A stretch of 64,000 nucleotides of DNA from Micrasema longulum (lineage: Eukaryota; Arthropoda; Insecta; Trichoptera; Brachycentridae), in the NCBI GenBank assembly GCA_022494885.1, contig JAGVSM010003983.1, positions 186,001 to 250,000 of the forward strand. Direction: 5' to 3'. The notes under the pieces were generated by a model, which saw nothing but the letters and a program-made list of their open reading frames with translations, was not told the DNA's origin and searched no databases. The translations under genes were made by a program, and so were the position numbers. Position 1 is the stretch's first letter, and each line of letters begins with the position of its first letter. This document shows positions 12,561 through 23,085 of this stretch, in pieces.

Positions 12561-12740
12561 TCGGGCTGTGGTCCCGTGGCTAGTGTTGTGGCCTCATGGG
12601 TCAGAGGTCCGAGGTTCGAACCACAGTCCACCCCAACTTAACTTCCCATTTTTAACTAGTGAGTTGTTAACAACTCGTTTAAAATGCCCCTGAAATTGAA
12701 ATATTTAGGTATATCATAAGAACGCGAATGCTTATTTTTA
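12561..12740 (+). mobile_element. SINE family B
   Basis: The tRNA-derived head runs TCGGGCTGTGGTCCCGTGGC to the B box GAGGTTCGAACCACAGT. The body is CCCCAACTTAACTTCCCATT, then TAGTGAGTTGTTAACAACTC, and the tail ends AAGAACGCGAATGCTT. The same order occurs in five other copies in the window. It would be transcribed by RNA polymerase III. Confidence 0.8.
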
Positions 12741-14572
12741 GAATTTTTTTTTATCGTTTTTAAAAACGGTAACAAATTAATTATTATTTACAATCAGATA
12801 ATAGACGTGACCAATTACGCAAATTTTGTACAATATTGTTAGTAATTATAAATATGGTAACGTTTACGATAAAAAACGAGAAAACCTCAAGAATGATTGC
12901 TAGAGTAAGAAGCTAATTGTTGGGTATAAATTTATAATTAGCAGTAAGTAATTTATTAAATAAGTTAAGAATAATATATTTTTGTTCCCAGGCCCAGGCA
13001 ATATACAAGTTCATACGAACAACGTGAGTTACGATTAAGACAAAATGTCCCAACATTCACTCGCGTGATATAATTTCGATGCCGAACAATGCTTCTATAA
13101 TAGGAGGTTCTTTTAGGAAGTGAAATCATCGAGAAAACACACATCCGTGAGATAAATTTTGCACACATCACAATTAAATTAAAGAAAATCTGTCAAGAGC
13201 GAGTGATAGTCGAAGTTTTCCGGTGATTTCCTAATAATAACAATAATATAATCTGAGTCTTTGTTCAATAAAATACACGTGTTATTACAATACGAATACA
13301 TTATTATAAAAAAACATAAAGAATTAAAAAATATTTGTCCCGATAAACTATTATATAACAGTTTAATGATTCACAATGATCTATAGTATCAAAAGCTTAA
13401 GAAATATCAATAAACAATATTAAAAGATGTTTTCTATTATTTAGTTCATTATTAACGTAATTAGAAAAACTTGAAAGATTAGATTCAGTAATCTTCTTTT
13501 TTTGAAAACCGCGATGGTTGACATAAATTATTCCTAAAAGTTAGAGATATTTAGTCAATTTTAAAAATACGTTTATTTCAACAAAAAAAACAAGAGCAGG
13601 TAAAACACTAATAGATATTCTAATATTAATGATCACCTCCTTTGAATATTGGCCTAATTATACTGCACTTGACTGTTTTAGCTTTTAATTAAAAGAACGA
13701 ACTACGCACCCGCCCGAAATTCCTATAACGTCTTGATGGTAACTCTTCAAAGATAACTGTATATAAAAAAAGTTTTTATTTCTTCATTTCAGGATGAGAG
13801 TATGAGAGTTCTTCTGATTATCTTGGCAGAATAAACAACAATTGGCTAAACTGGACGAGATAAGACAGACGAAAAATTACTCAATGTGGGTGTAGGTTAG
13901 GTAGGTACTTTTACGTCTAATATGGAAAAAAAATCAATTAAACACACAAATAAAAAAACAAACATTTTTAATATTACCTTATATAATTTAAGAAATAAAA
14001 TTAGGCTCTTTTTTAATTTGGTTATAAGGTAAATTTAATAAAAACAAGACTGACTTTTAGAATTTATTCACAAATAAAGATATTTTTTGAAAAATCTGTT
14101 AGTATTACTATCACGCACTAAAGTCTATTAGAAATCAGGTGAAATAATGTGATTATTAGATAAACTAGCTTTTATAAGGAGCACATTCATAATTTCAGTC
14201 CACATCAGCATTTGAAGCATTTCAGCATCTAACAAAATTGGATTGAAAAATTATGCGATCATACATATACTATAGTTGTATTGTTCATGTTGTAGAACGC
14301 GCCGTATTTGTAAATCACGAAGTTAATATTTCATAATAAGGAAACAGCTTGGCGTAAAATCAGGCAGAAAAGTGCTCACGTTCGACGCGCCTATACACTT
14401 CATGATATGCAGGCATATACACTACGAGTATATACAGCTTACAACTTACAGCAGGCATAGCTAATCGGATATAATCTACGAGACTCGTGCAAAAGTTGCC
14501 AAAAAAACGTACAGATCTCATTGAACCTTGTTTCCAAACCCAAACATAAGACAGTTTCTGGGATATTTTTGA
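12741..14572. other. AT-rich spacer
   Basis: A few 68- and 71-codon minus-strand frames lie here, without family motifs. No repeat head or structured element was identified. Confidence 0.4.
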
Positions 14573-14928
14573 CAAATTACAAACAGAGATGTACTATATC
14601 TTAACTGAGGATAGAATATGGAAGTCTCGGCATATTCAGAGCTTCTGACCGGTCATTGGCTGGTTTGAGTGGCCACTTAACACTGTGTGTAACATTCACC
14701 ATTCTGCCCATGTTTAAACATCCACATTTCCTCAACTCTTCCATCTGTTGACTAAAGTAGCCACTTAAACCAGCCAATGACAGGTCATATCCCTTGTAAA
14801 TGCCTAGACTTCCATATTCCCTTCACAAAAAGGTTTTTCGTTTCTGTTGCAACAAATTTTGATTTAAATAACTCCCCAAGGCGGAAATCCAGCTAGTCTG
14901 CAAACATTTGGACATACTCATAACATTG
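14573..14928 (+). mobile_element. Fold-back family FB, copy 2 (A-B-C-B'-A'-D)
   Basis: Modules A, B and C are followed by an inverted B' (GTGGC/GCCACTTAAACCAGCCAATG at about 14761-14820) and a degraded A' (CTGTTGCAACAAATTT). Tail D follows (ACTCCCCAAGG, AAATCCAGCTAG, CATTTGGACATACTCATAAC). The B/B' arms form a hairpin of more than 50 bp. The order is the same as in the 44.25-kb copy. No reliable target duplication. Confidence 0.65.
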
Positions 14929-14989
14929 TCATTGACAAGTTTAAGTCATAATTGACCACTTTACCACTGTGCTGTGTGCAACATTCACC

Positions 14990-15197
14990 ATTCTGCCGAA
15001 TAATAATAATAAAAGAAAGTATATTCATGTTTCTTTCAATGCTTTAATTATTGTTCAGTAAAAAGCTAAAAAGAAACCTTTAAATTGTATAAAGGAGATT
15101 TTTCAGAATTATTTTAGATTTTTTGGTAAATATATTAACAGTTTTCGTAATGCATAAAAACAAAACTACACTTATTCTACGTAGCGGTAACCTATAT
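14990..15197. other. Spacer before LINE relic
   Basis: AT-rich; the start codon of the downstream frame (15123) is not meaningful because the LINE homology begins later. Confidence 0.35.
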
Positions 15198-15542
15198 GAT
15201 TTTGAGATTCGTACATTATGTAAGGCTGAGACAAGCATTATAGACAAAATCAAGAAAAGAGCTCTGCGCTGGTTTGGACATGTAGAACGAATGGACAGCG
15301 AAAGAACGGCTAAGAATATTTACAATGCGAATGTTGATGGATGCAGAAATAGAGGAAGACCGAGAAACACATGGCATGACCAAATCCAACAAATACTTGA
15401 AGATGGACGTGTCAAAAGTCGGAAGAATCGGCGCGCGTGCATGAGAAGATCTATTAATGTAGATGAAGCGAGATCTGTATGCAAAGATAGAGTGATGTGG
15501 CGTTCTATCCTCTCTGCCTACCCTTACGGGAAAACGGCGTGA
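15198..15542 (+). pseudogene. LINE ORF2 C-terminus (WFGHV / GRPR type), copy 1
   Basis: An open frame with the C-terminal signature of endonuclease-reverse transcriptase LINEs common in insects: IDKIKKRALRWFGHVERMDS, then RGRPRNTWHDQIQQILEDG, then KDRVMW. This region follows the RT domain in such proteins. The RT and endonuclease domains are absent, so the copy is 5'-truncated. It ends KTA-stop, followed by a GTTGTTGTTG run that looks like the microsatellite 3' tail used by such elements. Two further relics lie at 28.72-29.07 and 56.74-56.99 kb; this is the best preserved. The exact clade is inferred only from the signature. Confidence 0.8.
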
Positions 15543-15559
15543 TGGTTTATTGTTGTTGT

Positions 15560-17315
15560 TGGGTTGTAAAAAAATACATTTTCAAAGGTTCGTTTAAAGT
15601 TTGGAGTCTTATACCTTATAGTTGAAAATCTTCGTCTTACCATCTTTGCGACGCGTGCCATGTATTTGCTACGCCTGGCTTACAGTCTCATAATATTTAC
15701 ACGTGAGAAATCCTAGTGAGCAGTTCGGCAGCACATAAAGCCTATATTTCTACATTTACCTTTAATCTGGTGGGTGGATATTGCCCTAACTATGTTACTG
15801 AGCAAATACTGAACAAAAGTGAGTCACATAATATTCAAACAAAAACAATTTAAACTCTTAACATTAAAGAAACGGTTTTTGAGTTTTGAATATATTATTT
15901 TAGTGTGTAGGTAAGAAAATACTCGTATTTAAAATACAAAAAAACAGCTCTTTCTTTATTTTGTGGTTAAATATCAGACCGATGTGTAACTAAGCTATTA
16001 AATTAATAGGTCTAAATTTGTAGGTTAGGTAAAGAAGAGACAAGAAACGATTCATATTAAAATGATATATAATAGTCACAAATCATAAAACATTTAGGAA
16101 TAATCGATAACAAGGGTAGAGGTTTATAAACAAAACGTAATTTTGCATTACCTAGCGTGTTTTTGGTTCGTTTTTTACTTGATAATAAAGTAAATAAAGC
16201 CGACAGAATACGACATAAGCTTTCTTAATCAATTTCTTCAATATGGTACCCAAATGTCTATTTTATTTTTATGAAGCCATAAAAAAATAAATTCTTGTAA
16301 TATATTTGTATGTATTATTCTACACATTTTTGATAAATTCACGATGACAAAGTAACGTATATTTTAATTAAATAAACAATTAGTTATGACAAAGGTCAAT
16401 TTTTTGTTTGTTTTTTCCCGTTTTCGTTTTCATTTGCTTACTTACTGCTCCAGGTTTTGACGCTAATAGACTGAAAATAGTCATATAAAACTACGAATTC
16501 AAAAAAAGTACCAAAGTTGTTTAGGTCTTCGATCCTTACCTTTTTATTGATTATCCATTTTATTTTTCTATGTACCTAAGCCATTTTTGCGTTTTGAAGT
16601 GTCGTAAAGGAAAGATTCTTTGTTGTCGGAGTTATATTTATGTTTATTTTTATATAACATCTCCAATTATTTATTTTTAATATGTTGGGCAAATAAAATT
16701 TATGGTGCCCAAGATTCCAAATGACCGAGGCCCGAGGGGACGATAGATTGACGCCACGTTATCTGCTAGTTTGTTATGATTTTTATTCCGGTGGTAAGCA
16801 AGCTCGTTATACTAACACAACTTAAGCGTAATTTTTAAATGTCAACAATAAACGTTTTACCTAAATCGTATTATAAATTAGCTTCGTCGAAAATGAATAC
16901 TACATTAATCAATTTATACATTTCGCGGAGTTCATTAAAATCTTCGCTAAATATAACAATGCTTTAAATTTGTATACCTAAGAAAAGAGATTTTTTACAA
17001 CATGATCGATTCGTTGGAAGTCAACAATAAATTGCCGATTTCACCAGTTTTCGAAACGGCAGAAAATACTTAATACAAGATTTTATAATGTCATCATTAT
17101 TTTTCATTTCAATCGCAAATTGCTCGAAAATTGTACACGGCATCTCATTTAGCATCCTTTAAATCCTTCGTAATGATATTTATGATGTAAATACAAGTTG
17201 CTTGAAAATACATTTTTTATATACCCAAACAAAGAGACGAGACAAAATTATAATCCCATGCTTATGACTGTCATGTGCGCTTCTTTTTTTCTGAAATATC
17301 GTTATAATTTCCTAA
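15560..17315. other. AT-rich spacer
   Basis: No frame or repeat recognised; a GACCGAGGCCCGAGGGGAC patch near 16722 stands out by composition only. Confidence 0.4.
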
Positions 17316-17675
17316 TCCGCACCTTGTGGTGCATAGGGTACTCCATTAGCATTCCGATTGCGGCGTATCTATAGTTGGGGTCGACGTTCACGGCGCACGG
17401 AAGGAATGTGGTAGTGTGTTGTGACGCTATCCGATCGACTTAAGAGATATTCTTGAATACCGAGGCGGCAATTTTTACCGAAACTCAACATAACCGCATC
17501 CCTTCCGTGCGCCTTGAACGTAGACCCCGACTATAGGTACCAGACCAGAAACTTTGAAACATCGCGGTGTAGAACCACCGTAATAACCAATATTTCACAT
17601 CCACCCTGCTAGGAATCGAACCCGGGATCTAAAGAATGGTAGGCAAACGCGCCAACTACTAAACAACAAGGTGGA
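17316..17675 (-). mobile_element. SINE family A, split by a MITE
   Basis: Minus-strand copy. The 3' end (CCGCACCTTGTGGTGCATAG) lies at 17319, and the tRNA-like head with B box (GGAATCGAACCCGGGATC) and A box region at about 17610-17672. The body is interrupted by the inverted-repeat element at 17369-17536. About 50 bp of SINE body normally between the CGCAGCGTAT and GGTACCAG blocks is missing at the junction. Insertion therefore came with, or was followed by, a local deletion. Confidence 0.7.
17369..17536. mobile_element. Inverted-repeat MITE inside a SINE
   Basis: Terminal inverted repeats of about 43 bp start CTATAGTTGGGGTCGACGTT on the left. On the right the inverse ends CGTAGACCCCGACTATAG. 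They share a GGCGCACGGAAGG core, with a unique middle of about 80 bp. It is GC-richer than its surroundings. TA occurs at the tips, but a clean target duplication cannot be separated from the TIR. Superfamily not assigned. Confidence 0.65.
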
Positions 17676-17950
17676 CTTATCTCCATTTGATTTTTTTATC
17701 AGAATTTTAATTCGAGAGTAGGTATCGGAGCAAAAAAGCTCGTTCGGGGTTATGGTTCTTTTTTACACTTAGAACTATATTCTTTCTCCGCTCGGACACA
17801 GAAATATCGCTGTTTTAATTATCACGTTATATTTTTTTCTGGTATTTATTGATTCTAAAGCATTCTAGTGTACAGTGTTTAAAATTAAATCAGAAGGTTT
17901 TAGAATTAAGAAATAATTCTTTAAAGTTTAAATGTTATTTAATACTTGTA

Positions 17951-17980
17951 TATAACCACTTACTTTAGGAAGTGGTTATA
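17951..17980. other. 11-bp stem hairpin
   Basis: TATAACCACTT and AAGTGGTTATA are perfect inverted copies around an 8-nt loop. It is followed by a direct repeat of CAAATAAGGTAA. Too short to classify. Confidence 0.5.
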
Positions 17981-18047
17981 TGCAAATAAGGTAATGTCAT
18001 TTATACAAATAAGGTAAGATACAAATATTTAATAACATTTAGTAAAA

Positions 18048-18410
18048 TGTTTTACCGCAAAGTTAATGCTTTAAATATTAATAATATCTTTAAAGTCTGT
18101 TTAGTAGTGCTGTTTGTTATCATATTTACGTCCAATAATGTCGGATAAAATAAAATGTTTATTTCGATGATTTATTTATATTGTAGTTCATATTTTTTGT
18201 AATCAATAAGCAAAGGTTATTTACTAATAATTTTGGAAACAATAAAAAATAATAGTACTTTTTAAACCAGTCAATGGTAATACAAGGGTTTTGTGTAAGT
18301 TACGAGATATGATTTAACTAATAAAATAAATAAAACAAAGTTGTTTTATTTATTTTATTATAATAAATAACCACAAAGTTAGTGCTTCAAATATAAACTT
18401 TATATGATTT
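18048..18410 (+). mobile_element. Penelope-like tail fragments
   Basis: Two blocks of the tail seen downstream of hammerhead cores elsewhere: GCAAAGTTAATGCTTTAAAT at 18058 and AACCACAAAGTTAGTGCTTC at 18369. Before the second lies a palindrome TAATAAAATAAATAAAACAA/inverse with a 2-nt centre (18320-18361). No hammerhead core is present. Probably a decayed or rearranged terminal repeat. Confidence 0.4.
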
Positions 18411-18984
18411 GACTATTTATTTTTTAAAACTAGCTTTAAAATGCGTGCTAAACAACGCGTAAAAACAGTCCATCAAATTATTTATCGTTAAGACATTTTA
18501 CTCTATCTTTACTAAGAAATTGATTGTCTGGCGCGTGCAGGTTTCTGGGTCAATCGTATTACATTTGGTGCGATGTAATTACCGGCTTCATATAAAATGG
18601 CGCCCAATGGGTTTTCCAACATATTGTTAACATTTCTTAGCCTTAAAAATGGGAGAATAAATAGAAATTGATTACGTCGCCTAGCTTGAGAACGTTTCAG
18701 TTTCATACAACTTCCTGTCAGAAGTTTTGGTAGAGGAAAAGTAAAATTTGTTAGGCAAAAAAATAAATGGGATTTTCATTTTTCTTTTTTTTCTCTTTTT
18801 TTTCCATATGAAAAAAGTATATATTTAAAACGAAACATGTTATATATACAAGACAAATGAAAAAATTCAAAGACAAACATTATGGGAGGAGGTTGAAATA
18901 GGGACAAAGAATTTATAAAATATTTATAGTAGTTTACCCGAAAAAAACATTTTGGTCTGTGTCCGGGAGGGTAAAGAATACAAT

Positions 18985-19201
18985 TATTTATTTATTGAAC
19001 TTTTTGTACATAATGTTATTTGTACATTGGCGGGCTTATTGCCAAATGGCAATTTCTTCCAATCAACCAATAAAATAATAGTTTCATTTTTATAATTCAA
19101 GTTACAGAACATATTCAATAGAAAATAAAGATGAAAAAGGTAAAACATATAAAAATACACAAAAAAGATTTTGTTTATAAATTAACATTATAACAAAATT
19201 A
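18985..19201 (-). mobile_element. LINE 3' untranslated region
   Basis: Sequence downstream of the minus-strand LINE frame. It recurs at 45655-45925 with the same blocks (CTTTTTGTACATAATGTTAT, GGGCTTATTGCCAAATG, CAACCAATAAAATAA, ACAGAACATATTCAATAGAA). This marks the 3' end of one LINE family. Confidence 0.7.
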
Positions 19202-19834
19202 CTACTCAACAGGAAAAAGGAAAAAAGAGGAAAGAAGGAGAGAATAAGGAAGAGAAAAGGGATGTTTCTTCAAACGTGATTTAAACAGAGATAATGTAGT
19301 AACATCTTTGATGGTGGATGGGAGATGATTCCAAAGTAGAGCCGCATGGACACTATATGAGTTAGAGAAGAAAGAGGAATTGTGGATGGGTATTAAGAGA
19401 GTGCCTTGAGAATTAGAACGAAGAGGTAAACCTTGAACTGATAAGCGTTGAAATTTTTCACGCAGGTATATAGGAGCGTTAAGACTACGAAGTACATTAA
19501 ACAGAAGTGAGAGGGAGTGATAATCTCTCCACTGTCTAATTTTGAGCCATTTCAGTTGCCTACGATAATCAGAAATGTGGTCATATTTCCTAAGACCAAA
19601 AATGTACCTTATGCATGTATTCTGAAGTCGTTCAAGTTTATCGAGTTGCTCACAGCTTAAATCAGTCATGGAAACATCAGCGTAATCTAGAATGGGTAGT
19701 AGTAATGCTTGTACAAGAGTGCATTTAGTATTAATGGGTAAGAATTTTTGCAACCTTCTAAGTGAGTGTAGACTAAAAAATATTTTGCGGCTTAATTCAT
19801 CAGTATGAGCTCGCCAGCATAAGTGTTCATCCAT
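19202..19834 (-). CDS. LINE ORF2 C-terminal fragment (CR1/L2/Jockey-like)
   Basis: The longest frame in the window, 210 codons. It is the region downstream of the RT catalytic core of a non-LTR retrotransposon: an N-terminal WRAHTDELSRK-type segment, LVQALLLPILDYADVSMTDL, LDKLERLQNTCIRYIFGLRK, YDHISDYRRQLKWLKIRQWRD, then ALLWNHLPSTIKD and a basic FKSRLKK end. This is the standard C-terminal order in CR1/L2/Jockey-type proteins. The frame stays open upstream of the first Met and includes the usual KNLGV segment to about 19.9 kb, so the Met at 19834 is not a true start. No YADD-type catalytic motif is present, so it is 5'-truncated and cannot be active alone. The intact frame suggests a fairly recent insertion. 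Confidence 0.85.
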   Translation of the reverse strand: MDEHLCWRAHTDELSRKIFFSLHSLRRLQKFLPINTKCTLVQALLLPILDYADVSMTDLSCEQLDKLERLQNTCIRYIFGLRKYDHISDYRRQLKWLKIRQWRDYHSLSLLFNVLRSLNAPIYLREKFQRLSVQGLPLRSNSQGTLLIPIHNSSFFSNSYSVHAALLWNHLPSTIKDVTTLSLFKSRLKKHPFSLPYSLLLSSFFLFPVE

Positions 19835-20007
19835 TAGTACTCCTAGATTTTTTACGGATTTCCTGTGTTGAATATTGGTACCATTGAGATTAAGAGGATT
19901 AAGTGAAGATATTATTATGTCGATGAAATAAAACCAGAATCCTGTACGAGTGTTTTCGACTCGATGCTCTCAGGTAAAAAAAAAAAAAGGAAATCGAGTG
20001 AAGAAAA

Positions 20008-20140
20008 GTCAGCCTCTTAGTGCAGTGGATGGCGCGTTCGTCTTGTACGCTTGAGGTCCCGGGTTCGATTGGTAATGGGTCATTCAAATTACCCGAAAAT
20101 TGCTGTGATCTTTTAAGAAAAAAACTCGTATACGCCGAAA
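20008..20140 (+). mobile_element. SINE family E (single copy seen)
   Basis: The tRNA-like head runs GTCAGCCTCTTAGTGCAGTG to the B box CCGGGTTCGATTGGTAATGG. A short body follows. It differs from the heads of families A-D. One copy only, so the body cannot be delimited. Confidence 0.5.
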
Positions 20141-20203
20141 AAGAGTTTTATTTATTTAAATAAAAATACCATTTTTTTATGTAAAATTCCGAATTTTTAT
20201 GTA

Positions 20204-20720
20204 AGGTCAGGTGGGAAACAGTATAACACGGGGTACACTATAACAGTAGTAATGTTTCCTTTATTTTCTTGTTGCAACACTGTTTTTTCTACAGCCAATG
20301 AGAACTCAGTATTCTTGATTTTTGTGGTAATTGCAAAATATTGGTTTTGTTGGTGTGAAGTAGTTATCTGAAATAGTTAAGCATTGGTGAGTAAATGTAT
20401 ATCCTATTTAGTATTTTGTATGTAAGCCGTTTAATAAATCAAACAAGCTTGCCCGGTCATTATAATAAAACTTTTTGAAATTGAAAGCAAATCATTTAAA
20501 TACCATTTCCCCCTCCCCCCTTCAGATCTGGGGTACAATGTAACAAGTGACTTCAGAAAATCGTAAAAGAAACGTAAAAAAGATTTTTTTTTATTGTTTT
20601 TTTTAGTAAAGTCAAGCTAAATAATAAACTATTGAATTATTTAAGTAAGAAAAGTGTTCATTAAATAAATACAGATTAAAAAAAAAAAAACTTTTATGTT
20701 ACATTGTTCCCCTGACCCTA
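20204..20720. mobile_element. Long-TIR MITE (about 517 bp)
   Basis: The left tip AGGTCAGGTGGGAAACAGTA and the right tip, inverse GGGTCAGGGGAACAATGTAA, are inverted copies over about 25 bp and lie next to TA. The interior repeats the motif GGGTACA(C/A)T(A/G)TAACA near 20230 and 20529, pointing inward from each side. No coding capacity. A Tc1/mariner-type TA target is possible but unproven. Confidence 0.55.
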
Positions 20721-21159
20721 AAGATTAAACAACGGATCACATAGAATGAATAGTTTTCAAGTTGCTGGTCTTCAAGCGCTTTCGTTCTGTGGATGTAGAT
20801 TGCCGCACCCGCCATTATTATTTGCCAACAAAATGAAATGTCATCATTGTTACCGTTCTCTGAGCTGCATCAAATGTCATATTCACCTGGAGATTTCACG
20901 CAATTGGTTCAGCCCCGTAGGGCACTTACGAAATTTTACTTGTTCTATTAGCAGTTACAAGAATCGTGATTGAAAAGTGTATTGTGTCGAAAGACTAATA
21001 ATCTCAATAATTTATTTATTTTGTTTTAAACCTTAAAATAGTGTAGACACAAACATATTCTTGCGTGTGCTCTAATATTAGCATAACATCGGCGGTTTCC
21101 GACCTTTATGCTACTATCAAATATCCAAATTTAGTAAATAGGGTCTAGAATTCCAACCG

Positions 21160-21480
21160 TCCATGCGCTCAGTAGCTGCAAGACTTGTTGTAATCTAACT
21201 TATTTTTTTGTAAATTTGTTTTGTATTTCATTTTTTTAAATAACACTAAAACTCTAAACTTCATTGTCAAATAAAAAAATGTAAATAGGGGGTAGATTTC
21301 TTATTGTTCATGTGCTCTGTAGCTGCAAGATGTGCTGCAATCTAGCTCTTATACATCATAATTCTAGACGAGGAACTAGTATCCCAACCATCCTTGCGCT
21401 CTGTAGCTGCAAGACGTGCTGGGATATTTATCTATTGTACAGCGCCCTTAAGGTGATTTCCACAAAATCGGCGCTATTTA
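21160..21480 (+). mobile_element. LINE 3' end with degenerate repeats
   Basis: Three diverged repeats share (C/T)GCTC(A/T)GTAGCTGCAAGA, at about 21167, 21311 and 21398. They are followed by CAGCGCCCTTAAGGTGATTT...CGGCGCTATTTA. This closing block resembles the 3' ends at 43.65-43.70 kb (plus) and 55.32-55.37 kb (minus), which follow LINE coding relics. A decayed LINE 3' region is inferred. Confidence 0.45.
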
Positions 21481-22259
21481 AATTATACAAATACATACAT
21501 ACTACGCCTCTCCGAAAAAAAGGAATTTTCCGAGCCTCCAGTCACAATAATATAGACACGTTTTAAATAATGAAAAAAATATTACAACAAAAAAACCCTT
21601 AAATTGCAATCAACAGAATAATAACAAGGTTATGCTATAACATATAAGTTCACGTATATTTATTTTGGAGAATGGTACATAATCTAAAAATTAAATGCGA
21701 GGGTTGTTGTTGTTTATTAGCACAAATTTTATCAAATCTGAAGAGCAATGTGGGGAGTGACACTCCTATCTCCTTTCCGACTACTAACCTGGCTCGTATT
21801 TTTGGTTTTCATTGCAGCCAGTGCCGAATAGCCCGTTTCGCATAAATAACACGTTACAAACGGTAAAAATACCTGCATTTCTTAGCAATACAAAAATTTA
21901 TACTCTCCGCTAAGATTCATCCAAAATTGAATAAAGGTTTCATTTTTAAACTCTTGTTTTAGTGAGCTTTCGCATGATAATTCTATCAATTTTTTAAAAA
22001 AATTGGCGCCTCCCCTGGCAATAGTCCGCGCCTACATTTAAAGGCGCACTATAGGTTGGAAACCGCATTACATAAAAAAATATATTTAAAAAAAATATTT
22101 AATACATATGGTAAGCTAAATACATTTAATTTGCCAGTACCTAGGACTAACTCAAGGAAAAACGACATTTTATTTAGAGCATGTTATTATAATATTGTTC
22201 TCCGGTCACGCAGACATTTTTCATCTTTCCTATATGAAATATAGAAGATTCCTTGTAGA

Positions 22260-22877
22260 CAGTACACCCGTTTAGTTATACGATGTCAGTAATTATGTAT
22301 GTACTCGTATGTTCATTATTATATTTTGTACCTTTTACGTTATTTTTGTATAACTTTTTTCTTTTCCTATTCTTTAAATTTAAATTTATCTTGTTTCTAT
22401 TAACTTTATTTTTATTACTGTATATGAATATATGTATTTTTATTTTATTTGCAACTTCTAAGTGCCTTACATTTCTTACTTGTTAAATTGCTTTTATTTT
22501 GGTAATGTACTTAATCAATAGCTTACACCACCGTGGAAAATTTATATTGACTGTTTTCACAATTTTGGTTTATATATATTCTTATTTTCTGTATACAATA
22601 TATGTAAAAACTGTTGTTTTTTTCCCAAATAAAAATAAATAAATGCAGAGCCTATCTTAACTGCATTCAAGCTAATTTTATATTTTAATATATTATTTTG
22701 GTTTTCGATCGTATCTTCACGTAACAAAAGACTATCAGATACGCTGCGATCGGTGTACCGATAAAAAGCACAATATGTAATACAATATATATGAAAAAAA
22801 TATTTATGTAAAAGGCAATCAAACATGCGACTATCGGTGCAGTGATCAAATTAAGTATTGTTCAAAACAATTCATTT
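22260..22877. other. T-rich spacer
   Basis: Long T-rich tracts create a hydrophobic-looking 67-codon frame that reflects base composition, not a membrane protein. Nothing else seen. Confidence 0.4.
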
Positions 22878-23085
22878 GTCCGCCTCGTGGTGTAATGAAA
22901 TATTTATTTAAAAAGGTGTTATTTCACTAAAATATTTCAGTCTTTGGACGTAAGAAGAAGCCTGAAGCGACTGATCTTACCTTCACGTAACAAAAAACCA
23001 TCAAGATACGCTGCGATTGGTTTACCGATGCAGTGCCCTATGCACCAATAGGTGCGGAATGGGCATGATGATGATGATGAATAAT
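22878..23085 (+). mobile_element. SINE family A, B box deleted
   Basis: The head starts GTCCGCCTCGTGGTGTAATG and then jumps straight to the AAATATTTATTT body, so the anticodon/B-box half of the tRNA-like part is missing. The body (CTGATCTTACCTTCACGTAA, GATACGCTGCGATTGG, CAGTGCCCTATGCACCA) and the ATGATGATGATGATGA tail are intact. Confidence 0.75.

Noticed and set aside
21311..21430. Regularly repeated CTGTAGCTGCAAGA as a CRISPR-like or satellite array
   Set aside because: Only three diverged units with unequal spacing, beside a LINE-type 3' end.
22283..22486. Hydrophobic 67-codon frame resembling a membrane protein
   Set aside because: It is produced by T-rich composition; no start context, homology or neighbours support it.
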